Shown piece after piece: positions 1 through 7,158 of a DNA stretch of 64,000 nt; position 1 is the first letter of the stretch; every line of letters begins with the position of its first letter. The translations under genes and the position numbers were made by a program. The notes beneath the pieces are model-generated. The model was not told the DNA's origin, searched no databases, and saw only the letters and a program-made list of their open reading frames with translations. Origin of the DNA: Parasegetibacter sp. NRK P23 (lineage in GTDB: Bacteria > Bacteroidota > Bacteroidia > Chitinophagales > Chitinophagaceae); the NCBI RefSeq assembly GCF_023721715.1, contig NZ_JAMDLG010000001.1, forward strand, positions 871,889 through 935,888, in the 5' to 3' direction.

Positions 1-385
1 CGTTCTTCACTTCAAAAAAATTCGCCTTCTTCTGGTAAAAAGTTTTGAACCAGGGCTTTTTTGAAAGAAAAGAAGCCGGTTCGTTCTCCACATACTCACT
101 GTTCTGTGCCAGCGCGGAAAGCATATTGGCCTGGTCCACCTTCGTTAAAACCCCGGCGCTATCGGCATCAGCCAGGGCCGCCACCCATTTTTTACCCGGG
201 AAAGGCTTGGCGGTATTGAAACGCAATTCAGGGTGCGACTGCATTTTAATGTCCAGCCGGTCCAGTAAACGGTATTCTTTCGACCCTTGCGGGAACCAGT
301 TGGTTTGGGCGAGCAATGTAACCGGTAAACATAAAAAGAGGATGCTTACCACGCTTTTAATAACTTGCATCAGATATTGATTCAT
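1..385 (-). CDS. Exported protein, N-terminal part (cut by window edge)
   Basis: The reading frame is open from an ATG at 385 to the left window edge, giving the first 128 residues. An alternative ATG lies at 370. The N-terminus has a basic stretch, a hydrophobic core (about residues 10-24) and an LLAQ-type signal peptidase I site, so the product is probably exported to the periplasm or outer membrane. The mature part begins with NWFPQGSKEYRLLDRLDIK. Similar '..LLDRLEIK' starts are familiar from large Bacteroidota outer-membrane proteins (Wzi/RemB-like), but that is a weak memory-based link and I do not assign a function. It is divergent to pyrC with only 19 bp between the start codons. Confidence 0.7.
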   Translation of the reverse strand, partial: MNQYLMQVIKSVVSILFLCLPVTLLAQTNWFPQGSKEYRLLDRLDIKMQSHPELRFNTAKPFPGKKWVAALADADSAGVLTKVDQANMLSALAQNSEYVENEPASFLSKKPWFKTFYQKKANFFEVKN

Positions 386-404
386 GATTTAGAGACTGAA
401 AAGT

Positions 405-1808
405 ATGCAAAATTATCTCATTAAGAATATCCAGGTCGTGAATGAAGGCCTGGTTCAGGTGAACGATGTATTGATTGCCGGCGGAAGAATTGAAAAAATC
501 GCGCCACAAATAAGTTCAGATGTAGCCGTGGAAATCAACGGCGAAGGAAAGTTCCTGCTGCCGGGCGCCATCGACGACCAGGTGCATTTCCGGGAACCGG
601 GTCTTACCCACAAGGCCACCATTGGGTCCGAAGCCAAAGCCGCCGTTGCCGGAGGTGTTACCTCGTTTATGGAAATGCCGAATACTGTTCCCAACGCACT
701 CACCATTGAATTGCTGGAAGATAAATATAAGATTGCCGCGCAAACTTCCCTCGCCAATTATTCCTTTTTCATGGGCACCGCCAACAACAACGCGGATGAA
801 GTGCTGAGAGTGAACGAGCTGAAAAAAGACATCTGCGGTGTGAAGATATTCATGGGTTCCAGTACCGGAAACATGCTGGTAGACAACTATGTTACCCTCA
901 ACAAAGTGTTCAGCGAATCCGAAGTGCTGATCGCCACCCATTGCGAGGACGAGAAGATCATCAAACGGAATTACGAAAAAAGAATCACGGAAAAGCCTGA
1001 ACTGGATGCAGCCGACCACCCCATCATCCGCGATGCGGAAGCCTGTTTTGAATCTTCCCTTACCGCAATCCAGTTCGCAAAGAAATACAATAGCCGCCTG
1101 CACATACTCCACATCAGCACAGCGAAGGAACTGGCCCTTTTCTCCAATATGCTGCCGCTGAAAGAAAAAAGGATCACCGCTGAGGTATGCGTGCACCACC
1201 TGCATTTTACCGCCGACGACTATGCGCAACTGGGCTACCAGATCAAATGTAACCCCGCCATTAAATCGCCTGAAAACAAGGCCGCTTTGTGGGAAGCGTT
1301 GCTGGACGACCGTTTAGATGTGATCGCCACCGACCATGCCCCGCATACGCTTACCGAAAAAGGCTATGTGCGCAACGAAGCGGGTATGCTGGTGCCGGCT
1401 CCGGAAAACCCCGGTTACCAACACGCGCATTCCGGCTTGCCGCTGGTACAACATTCCCTCCCGCTGATGCTGCATTATGTGAAGCAAGGCAGGATAAAGC
1501 TGGAAAAAGTAGTGGAAAAAATGAGCCACGCCGTTGCCGATTGTTTCCAGATCGCCAACCGGGGCTATATCCGCGAAGGCTATATGGCCGACCTGGTAAT
1601 AGTGGATATGAACGCGCCTTACACGATTAATACGGGCAACATCCTGTACCAATGTGGCTGGAGCCCGATGGAAGGCATGTCCCTCCCCGCTTCCGTCACC
1701 CATACTTTTGTAAACGGCAACCTGGTGTACCATGCGCCCGGTGGTGATTATGGAAAAGCGGTATGGAATGAATCAATGAAGGGAGAACGGCTGCAGTTTG
1801 ACCGATAA
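405..1808 (+). CDS. pyrC: Dihydroorotase, class I type
   Basis: Cytosolic metallo-amidohydrolase that cyclises carbamoyl aspartate to dihydroorotate in pyrimidine synthesis. The 467-residue product has the dihydroorotase hallmark DDQVHFREPG (about residues 56-65), GVKIFMGSS with the likely carboxylated lysine (about 150), THCEDE (about 180), ILHIS (about 235) and DVIATDHAPHT with the catalytic Asp (about 308). The first histidine of the usual HxH metal motif is Gln (QVH). I recall this form from Bacteroidota PyrC proteins, so I read it as a lineage feature rather than a dead enzyme. The ATG at 405 fits the family start. The MutS-like gene follows after 9 bp, probably in the same transcript. 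Confidence 0.93.
   Translation: MQNYLIKNIQVVNEGLVQVNDVLIAGGRIEKIAPQISSDVAVEINGEGKFLLPGAIDDQVHFREPGLTHKATIGSEAKAAVAGGVTSFMEMPNTVPNALTIELLEDKYKIAAQTSLANYSFFMGTANNNADEVLRVNELKKDICGVKIFMGSSTGNMLVDNYVTLNKVFSESEVLIATHCEDEKIIKRNYEKRITEKPELDAADHPIIRDAEACFESSLTAIQFAKKYNSRLHILHISTAKELALFSNMLPLKEKRITAEVCVHHLHFTADDYAQLGYQIKCNPAIKSPENKAALWEALLDDRLDVIATDHAPHTLTEKGYVRNEAGMLVPAPENPGYQHAHSGLPLVQHSLPLMLHYVKQGRIKLEKVVEKMSHAVADCFQIANRGYIREGYMADLVIVDMNAPYTINTGNILYQCGWSPMEGMSLPASVTHTFVNGNLVYHAPGGDYGKAVWNESMKGERLQFDR
408..415 (-). promoter_or_regulatory. Candidate -7 promoter element of the leftmost gene
   Basis: The minus strand reads TAATTTTG, an exact match to the Bacteroidota -7 consensus TAnnTTTG, 22 nt upstream of the ATG at 385. 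It lies inside codons 2-4 of pyrC on the other strand. No clear -33 TTTG is seen, so this is a motif match only. Confidence 0.35.
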
Positions 1809-1817
1809 ATACCGCCC

Positions 1818-3137
1818 ATGCAAATCGACAAAGTAACCTTCAACGACCTTTCTATCTTCAGTTCCGACGAGGAATCATCCGTATTCCACCTGCTCGACCG
1901 TACACGTACCGTGGGTGGCAGGGAATGGATGCGCCGCATTTTCAGGGCGCCGCATACGGATATAGAACAGATTGTCGCCACCCAGGAACTGCTGCGCAGG
2001 ATCATGGAAAAGGATGCTTTGTGGCCCGCAGATATTACCAACGGCACATTGCTGGTGATTGAAAAGTTATACGACACCAACATTGATGAATATCCTGAAC
2101 GACCCAACCCCGTGCAGGCATTCAGCTACCGCATATTTCACGGACCTGACTATGCGCTTATTAAGTTTACGCTCCCCCATTGTATCGATTTCCTGAAAGG
2201 CGTGGCCCAGTTGCTCCCGCTGCTTGGTCAGGTCGATCAACTGCCCAAGCTTATTAAGGCTCATGTGGAAAGGGCTGCTGAATTGCTGCAACGTTCAGGG
2301 GTGCCGCGTATACTTAAAACGCCCAGAGGCGCAAAACTGAGTACAGCGGAAATGCTGCGCCTGGCGCACTTTTTCCTTCACGCTTTCCGGGAACAAACGC
2401 TGGAACTCATTCAGATCTATTATCGGCTCGATGCTTATTATGGGATGGCAAAATCCGCTAAGGAGCTGAAGCTGGCCTTCCCGGAAATGGTGCACAGTGA
2501 AATGCCCATCCTGGAAATTGACGGATTGTATCACCCGCTGCTGCCCACGCCAGTGGCCTACAATACGGAGCTGAATTCCAATAAGAACTTCCTCTTTCTT
2601 ACCGGCGCGAACATGGCCGGTAAAAGCACCTTCATCAAAGCCGTGGGTATTTCCGTTTTCCTTGCGCACCTGGGCATGGGGGTTCCCGCGGCTTCAATGC
2701 GACTAAGCCTGTTCAATGGCCTGCTCTCGAACATACAGGTGATGGACAATATCCTGAAGGGGGAAAGCTATTTCTTTAACGAAGTGCAACGCATCAAGAA
2801 CACCATTCTAACCATCAACGACAGCCGAAAATGGCTGATCCTGATCGATGAACTTTTTAAGGGAACGAATGTGCAGGATGCCATGAAATGCTCCCTGGCG
2901 GTGATCAACGGCCTCGTGCGCATCAAACATTCTTTGTTCATACTTTCCACGCACCTTTATGAGATCGGGGAGGAACTGAAAACCCACCCCAATATCGTTT
3001 TCCGCTTCTTCGAAACCAATGTGAAAGATGACCAGCTTGAATTCAGTTACCAACTGAAGGAAGGCATCAGCAACGACCGGCTCGGCTACCTGATTCTGAA
3101 GAGGGAAAAAGTAACGGAGTTGCTGGATAAGCTGTAG
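1818..3137 (+). CDS. Short MutS-family ATPase without mismatch-binding domain
   Basis: This 439-residue protein ends in a MutS domain V ATPase: Walker A TGANMAGKST (about residues 260-270), the NxxKGESYF-like segment near 315, Walker B LILIDELFKGT (about 340) and the STHLYE switch (about 378). The first half is helical and resembles MutS core/lever domains. MutS1 is about 850 residues with N-terminal mismatch-recognition domains; these are absent here, and the C-terminal Smr nuclease domain of MutS2 is missing too. It therefore belongs to the stand-alone MutS-related proteins common in Bacteroidota, whose role is not settled. A role in canonical mismatch repair is unlikely. It follows pyrC by 9 bp with no visible terminator between them. 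Confidence 0.85.
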   Translation: MQIDKVTFNDLSIFSSDEESSVFHLLDRTRTVGGREWMRRIFRAPHTDIEQIVATQELLRRIMEKDALWPADITNGTLLVIEKLYDTNIDEYPERPNPVQAFSYRIFHGPDYALIKFTLPHCIDFLKGVAQLLPLLGQVDQLPKLIKAHVERAAELLQRSGVPRILKTPRGAKLSTAEMLRLAHFFLHAFREQTLELIQIYYRLDAYYGMAKSAKELKLAFPEMVHSEMPILEIDGLYHPLLPTPVAYNTELNSNKNFLFLTGANMAGKSTFIKAVGISVFLAHLGMGVPAASMRLSLFNGLLSNIQVMDNILKGESYFFNEVQRIKNTILTINDSRKWLILIDELFKGTNVQDAMKCSLAVINGLVRIKHSLFILSTHLYEIGEELKTHPNIVFRFFETNVKDDQLEFSYQLKEGISNDRLGYLILKREKVTELLDKL

Positions 3138-3142
3138 GAAAT

Positions 3143-3352
3143 TTTTTGAATGATGAATGTTGAATTGGGATATGGCGGGCCTGGCTTTCCCATTTGTATA
3201 CGAGCTCAGTTTCGCGGTTCATTATCCCCGGCTCTCCTATCCATTCAAGCCCTGCACATACAAGCCCTTTACAAACCTTTTATTCAGCCAGAGCCAATCA
3301 AAACTTCCGCTACAATAATCCATCATCCAAAATTCATCACCCAAAATTCAAG
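3143..3352. repeat. Degenerate GATGAATTTTGAAT-type repeats in the gap before comM
   Basis: The 271-bp gap between the MutS-like gene and comM holds no credible gene. Near its left end the plus strand reads TTGAATGATGAATGTTGAAT (3147-3166). Near its right end, opposite-orientation copies occur: CCAAAATTCA at 3327-3336 and again at 3341-3350, 14 bp apart. Together they form an imperfect inverted pair around about 150 bp. Such short degenerate units are common between Bacteroidota genes; no function is visible. Confidence 0.4.
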
Positions 3353-3432
3353 ATAAACCCGTTTTTTTCCCCGCACTTCTCGGTTAAAACACCGTTTTTT
3401 CTGAATCGATGTCCTCCTACCTTGCACCTATT

Positions 3433-4971
3433 ATGCATGTGAAAGTATATGGCAGTACGGTGTTTGGCGTGGACGCCATCACCATTACAATAGAAGTGAA
3501 TGTTTATGGTGGATTGCATACGCATGTGGTGGGATTGCCTGATAATGCGGTGAAGGAAAGTATCCTCCGTATTGAGTCCGCGCTGAAAACAAATGGCTGG
3601 CAGATGCCCAGGAACAAAGTGGTGGTAAACCTGGCCCCCGCTGATATCCGGAAAACCGGTTCCTCCTTTGACCTGCCCATTGCCATCGGCATACTGGCCG
3701 CGACCGGGCAACTGCGTTCGACAGCGCAACTGTCGAATACCATGCTGATGGGTGAACTGGGGTTGGATGGGAATATCCTGCCAATAAGGGGTGCTTTGCC
3801 CATCACGATGCAGGCGAGAGCCGAGGGATTTGTACAGATACTTCTTCCGGAAGCGAATGCGGGGGAAGCCGGTGTCGTGAAAGAGATCAGTGTGTACGGC
3901 ATGAAACACCTGAAAGAAGTGGTCTCCTTCCTGAACGGGGAGCTGGCGCTTGTTCCGCTTGAAACAGATGTGGATGCCCTCTTTCTGGAGGCCCACAGCA
4001 CAGCACATGATTTTTCCGAGGTAAAAGGGCAGGAAAACATCAAACGGGCGTTGGAGATTGCAGCGGCGGGCGGACATAATGCCCTGTTGATTGGTCCGCC
4101 GGGAGCGGGTAAAACCATGCTGGCCAAACGATTACCGGGCATTCTCCCGCCCATGCGTCTGGCCGAAGCGCTGGAAACCACCCGTATTCATAGTGTGGCG
4201 GGGCGGTTGAATTGGAGCAAAGCGCTGGTTACGGCACGGCCATTCCGAAGTCCGCACCATTCCATCAGCGCTTCAGCGCTGGCGGGTGGGGGAAGTATTC
4301 CGCAGCCCGGAGAAATATCGCTGGCGCACAATGGGGTGTTGTTTCTGGATGAACTGCCGGAGTATAAAAGATCGGTACTGGAAGTGATGCGTCAGCCTAT
4401 GGAGGAAAGAAAGATCACGGTAAGCCGGGCGCGGTTGAGCTCCGTTTTCCCCGCATCGTTTATGTTGATCGCGTCTATGAATCCTTGTCCATGCGGGTAT
4501 TTTAACCACCCCGACAAAGCATGCAAATGTCACCCGACCATGGTGCAGAAATACCTTCAGAAGATTTCCGGCCCCTTGCTGGACCGTATCGACCTTCATG
4601 TGGAAGTGACACCGGTAGGTTTCAGCGATCTTCAAAGTGAGCGGCGAACTGAGTCTTCAGAAACAGTAAGAGCAAGAGTGGTGGAAGCCAGAAAGCGGCA
4701 GGAACTGAGGTTTACGGGTCATCCTGGCATCTTCTGTAATGCCCAGATGCCGGCGTCCATGTTAACCGATGCCTGTACATTACCCTGCGAGGCAAGGACG
4801 CTGCTTCAGCAGGCGATGGAAAAACTGCAATTGAGCGCCAGGGCATACGACAGAATACTAAAGGTGGCACGTACCATTGCCGACCTTGCAGGAAGGGAGA
4901 AAATAGAAGTGGAACACCTTGCAGAGGCGATACAATACCGGAGTCTGGACAGGGAGAGTTGGGGGAAATAA
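3433..4971 (+). CDS. comM: YifB/ComM-family Mg-chelatase-like AAA+ ATPase
   Basis: The 512-residue product has the N-terminal ChlI-type S5-like fold (VGLPDNAVKES, VVNLAPADIRKTGSSFDLPIA), a central AAA+ module with Walker A IGPPGAGKTM (about residues 220-229) and Walker B LFLDELPEY (about 305), SMNPCPCG with nearby cysteines (about 350-375), and a C-terminal Mg-chelatase helical domain. In naturally competent bacteria ComM is a hexameric helicase that promotes branch migration of incoming DNA; here that is inferred from family. An upstream in-frame ATG at 3409 exists, but the family normally starts at MxVKxYG, which fits 3433. The stop codon runs into the terminator hairpin shared with the convergent sugar-transferase gene. 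Confidence 0.9.
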   Translation: MHVKVYGSTVFGVDAITITIEVNVYGGLHTHVVGLPDNAVKESILRIESALKTNGWQMPRNKVVVNLAPADIRKTGSSFDLPIAIGILAATGQLRSTAQLSNTMLMGELGLDGNILPIRGALPITMQARAEGFVQILLPEANAGEAGVVKEISVYGMKHLKEVVSFLNGELALVPLETDVDALFLEAHSTAHDFSEVKGQENIKRALEIAAAGGHNALLIGPPGAGKTMLAKRLPGILPPMRLAEALETTRIHSVAGRLNWSKALVTARPFRSPHHSISASALAGGGSIPQPGEISLAHNGVLFLDELPEYKRSVLEVMRQPMEERKITVSRARLSSVFPASFMLIASMNPCPCGYFNHPDKACKCHPTMVQKYLQKISGPLLDRIDLHVEVTPVGFSDLQSERRTESSETVRARVVEARKRQELRFTGHPGIFCNAQMPASMLTDACTLPCEARTLLQQAMEKLQLSARAYDRILKVARTIADLAGREKIEVEHLAEAIQYRSLDRESWGK

Positions 4972-4974
4972 AAA

Positions 4975-4993
4975 AGCCGGGTTAAGCCCGGCT
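4975..4993 (-). terminator. Intrinsic terminator of the sugar-transferase gene
   Basis: AGCCGGG (4975-4981) pairs with CCCGGCT (4987-4993) over a 5-nt loop. On the minus strand it is followed by TTTTTATTT (complement of 4967-4975). The stop codon of the minus-strand sugar transferase is inside the loop, so the hairpin begins within its coding end. It sits at the convergent end of comM. Confidence 0.75.
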
Positions 4994-5767
4994 GAGAAGT
5001 TGTTTGAAGGTGAAGGTTATTTTCCTGTAAATTTTCATTCTACGAACATCGTCGTGGAAATCTTCTTTGCCCACAAGTTTACCCAGTATATAAAAAACCG
5101 TTTGGGCCGCAGTTTGGCGAACGATTCTGATATCCAGCCAAAAATTGGCGTTTCTTACATAAAATGCATCGTACTGGTACCTGTGAAAGATCTGATCGAA
5201 TGTTTCAGCGGGGCCGCGGAAACCTTTAACCTGAGCTAAACCTGTGATGCCGGGCTTCATCAGATTGCGGAATTTATAGCCTTCGATCACTTTAGAAAAT
5301 TTTGAGCAATCACTCAGCATGTGCGGCCTTGGGCCAACAATGCTCATGTGGCCAAGAAAAACATTAAGGAACTGAGGAATTTCATCCAGGTTGGAACGAC
5401 GGAGAAATTTTCCCACCAATGTAATTCTGGAATCATTTTCAGTTGCAGCGAGCGTATCACTCAACTGATTGACTTTCATTGTTCTAAACTTATAGCAATA
5501 AAAACTTTTGTTTAAGAACCCGATTCTGCGCTGCACAAAAAAAACGGGGCCACGTGAAGTTAGCAGTATTGCCAGGCTGATAAGAGGAATCATCCAACTT
5601 AGAAACATCAAAATTACAAGGGAAGAGAAAACTATATCAAAAATGCGCTTGTAAAGGAAAAAATTTCGCTGGATATTAAAAAACTTCCTGTTATTAGGGA
5701 TTTTAAAATTACCTTTTCTTCGATACCTGGGATAATTTACAACTCGCTGCTGGTTTTCAAAAAACAT
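4982..5767 (-). CDS. Initiating sugar transferase (WcaJ/WbaP-type PGT)
   Basis: Membrane phosphoglycosyl transferase that would attach the first sugar-1-phosphate of the repeat unit to undecaprenyl phosphate. The 261-residue protein has a short N-terminal segment, one hydrophobic hairpin (about residues 48-72), the PGT motifs KRIFD, GPVFFVQRRIG and YKFRTMK, LRRSNLDEIPQF with the catalytic Asp-Glu pair, and IVGPRP. It is the short monotopic type without the extra N-terminal four-helix membrane domain of WcaJ. ATG at 5767 is chosen over a TTG two codons upstream. It is divergent from the glycosyltransferase at 6039 and opens the polysaccharide locus. Confidence 0.9.
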   Translation of the reverse strand: MFFENQQRVVNYPRYRRKGNFKIPNNRKFFNIQRNFFLYKRIFDIVFSSLVILMFLSWMIPLISLAILLTSRGPVFFVQRRIGFLNKSFYCYKFRTMKVNQLSDTLAATENDSRITLVGKFLRRSNLDEIPQFLNVFLGHMSIVGPRPHMLSDCSKFSKVIEGYKFRNLMKPGITGLAQVKGFRGPAETFDQIFHRYQYDAFYVRNANFWLDIRIVRQTAAQTVFYILGKLVGKEDFHDDVRRMKIYRKITFTFKQLLSRA

Positions 5768-5803
5768 CTTCAATCGGATAAAAGTTTACTAATAAGGTTG
5801 GTA

Positions 5804-5811
5804 CAAAAATA
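5804..5811 (-). promoter_or_regulatory. Candidate promoter of the sugar-transferase gene
   Basis: The minus strand reads TATTTTTG, an exact TAnnTTTG match, 36 nt before the ATG at 5767. A TTGA at 5830-5827 lies 16 nt further upstream and could be the -33 element. The rest of the 5768-6038 divergent gap is AT-rich; the plus strand has a near match (TTTCTTTG, 5991-5998) before the 6039 gene. Confidence 0.45.
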
Positions 5812-6038
5812 GCGTAAGGTTTCATATCAACGGTATTATATCATAAATATTGCCAGATTTTATTTTGAAACTGACAAGTAGTTCTTATCAATCGTTGCAG
5901 CAAAAAGAAAAAAAATCACCTTAGTTATATTATAAAATATCATCAAGCCTTACTTCTTTAATCACATTAACCATATGTGCCATTTTTCCCTTTCTTTGCG
6001 TTTCAGAACAAAAAATCTTGCAGATAAATTAACATGTT

Positions 6039-7136
6039 ATGAAGATCGGGATACTGGGTACAAGAGGCATTCCCAACGCTTACGGTGGATTTGAGCAATT
6101 TGCACAGTTCCTTGCGTTGGGTTTGTATGCACGCGGGCATGAGGTATATGTGTACAATTCAAGTACCCACCCTTATCAACAAAACCAATGGAATAACATC
6201 CGTCTAATCCATTGCAAGGACTGGGAAAATAAAATTGGGACTGCCGGACAATTCTTTTACGACCTCAACTGTATTCTCGACGCACGGAAGAGAAAGTTTA
6301 ACATATTACTTCAACTTGGATATACCAGTAATTCAATCTGGCGTTTTCTCTGGCCCGCAGATACATTGAATGTCGTGAACATGGATGGGCTTGAATGGAA
6401 ACGAACGAAATACGGAAAGCTCACACGGAGTTTCCTTCAATCAGCTGAAAAATGGGCCGCGCGCGGCGCTCACTATATGGTCTCTGATTCAACCGGCATT
6501 CAAAGTTATCTTAATAAAAAATATGGTCTTCCATCAGACTTTATTCCTTACGGGGCAGATATACCCGAGGCATTCGATATTGCATACCTTGAAAGGTACC
6601 ACCTTCCACCATACAGATATAATATGGTTATGGCCAGAATGGAGCCTGAAAACAATATTGAGATGGTACTGAAGGCCCATCGCGCTGTTCATGGCAAAGT
6701 ATTATTGGTCGTGGGCAAAACAGACAACAAATACGGGCAGTACCTTAAAAATGAGTATGAATCAGCCAACATAATTTTCGTTGGCGGGATTTATGATATT
6801 CAGATTGTAAATACCCTGCGGCACTACGCTGATGTTTATTTTCATGGCCATTCTGTTGGAGGCACTAATCCTTCTCTTCTGGAAGCCATGGCCTGTAGTT
6901 GCAATATTGCCGCTCATGACAATGAATTTAACCGCGCAGTTCTAGGTGCGGACGCCCGGTATTTTAATAATTCTGAAGAAATTCAACACTTGCTGACAAA
7001 CTCGGATTCGGAAGGAGCAGCTACAAACAAAAAATACAATAACCTTCAAAAAATCGCTACCATTTACAATTGGGACAAAGTGATTGAACAATATGAGTCA
7101 CTGTTTAAAAGACTGATTGAGCATAAAAAAAGCTAA
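6039..7136 (+). CDS. GT4 glycosyltransferase with DUF1972-type N-terminus
   Basis: The 365-residue protein begins with KIGILGTRGIPNAYGGFEQF, the signature of DUF1972 rhamnosyltransferase-like enzymes. It continues into a GT-B fold with the acceptor side VVNMDGLEWKR (about residue 112) and the nucleotide-sugar side SVGGTNPSLLEAMAC (about 275-290), including the GT4 E-x7-E-like region. It probably transfers a deoxysugar such as rhamnose to the lipid-linked repeat unit at the cytoplasmic face; the sugar is a guess from family. It starts a plus-strand run of four genes (6039-11637) with overlapping or nearly touching ends. Confidence 0.85.
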   Translation: MKIGILGTRGIPNAYGGFEQFAQFLALGLYARGHEVYVYNSSTHPYQQNQWNNIRLIHCKDWENKIGTAGQFFYDLNCILDARKRKFNILLQLGYTSNSIWRFLWPADTLNVVNMDGLEWKRTKYGKLTRSFLQSAEKWAARGAHYMVSDSTGIQSYLNKKYGLPSDFIPYGADIPEAFDIAYLERYHLPPYRYNMVMARMEPENNIEMVLKAHRAVHGKVLLVVGKTDNKYGQYLKNEYESANIIFVGGIYDIQIVNTLRHYADVYFHGHSVGGTNPSLLEAMACSCNIAAHDNEFNRAVLGADARYFNNSEEIQHLLTNSDSEGAATNKKYNNLQKIATIYNWDKVIEQYESLFKRLIEHKKS

Positions 7137-7158
7137 CCCCTTTTTCTTACATCTACTT

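Noticed and set aside
516-1229. Long open frame (237 codons) antisense to pyrC
   Set aside because: It mirrors the codon pattern of pyrC, has no recognisable motif and no promoter; the plus-strand product is an unmistakable dihydroorotase.
3337-4181. Two antisense frames of more than 220 codons over comM
   Set aside because: Both are shadows of comM, low complexity and without any family signature.
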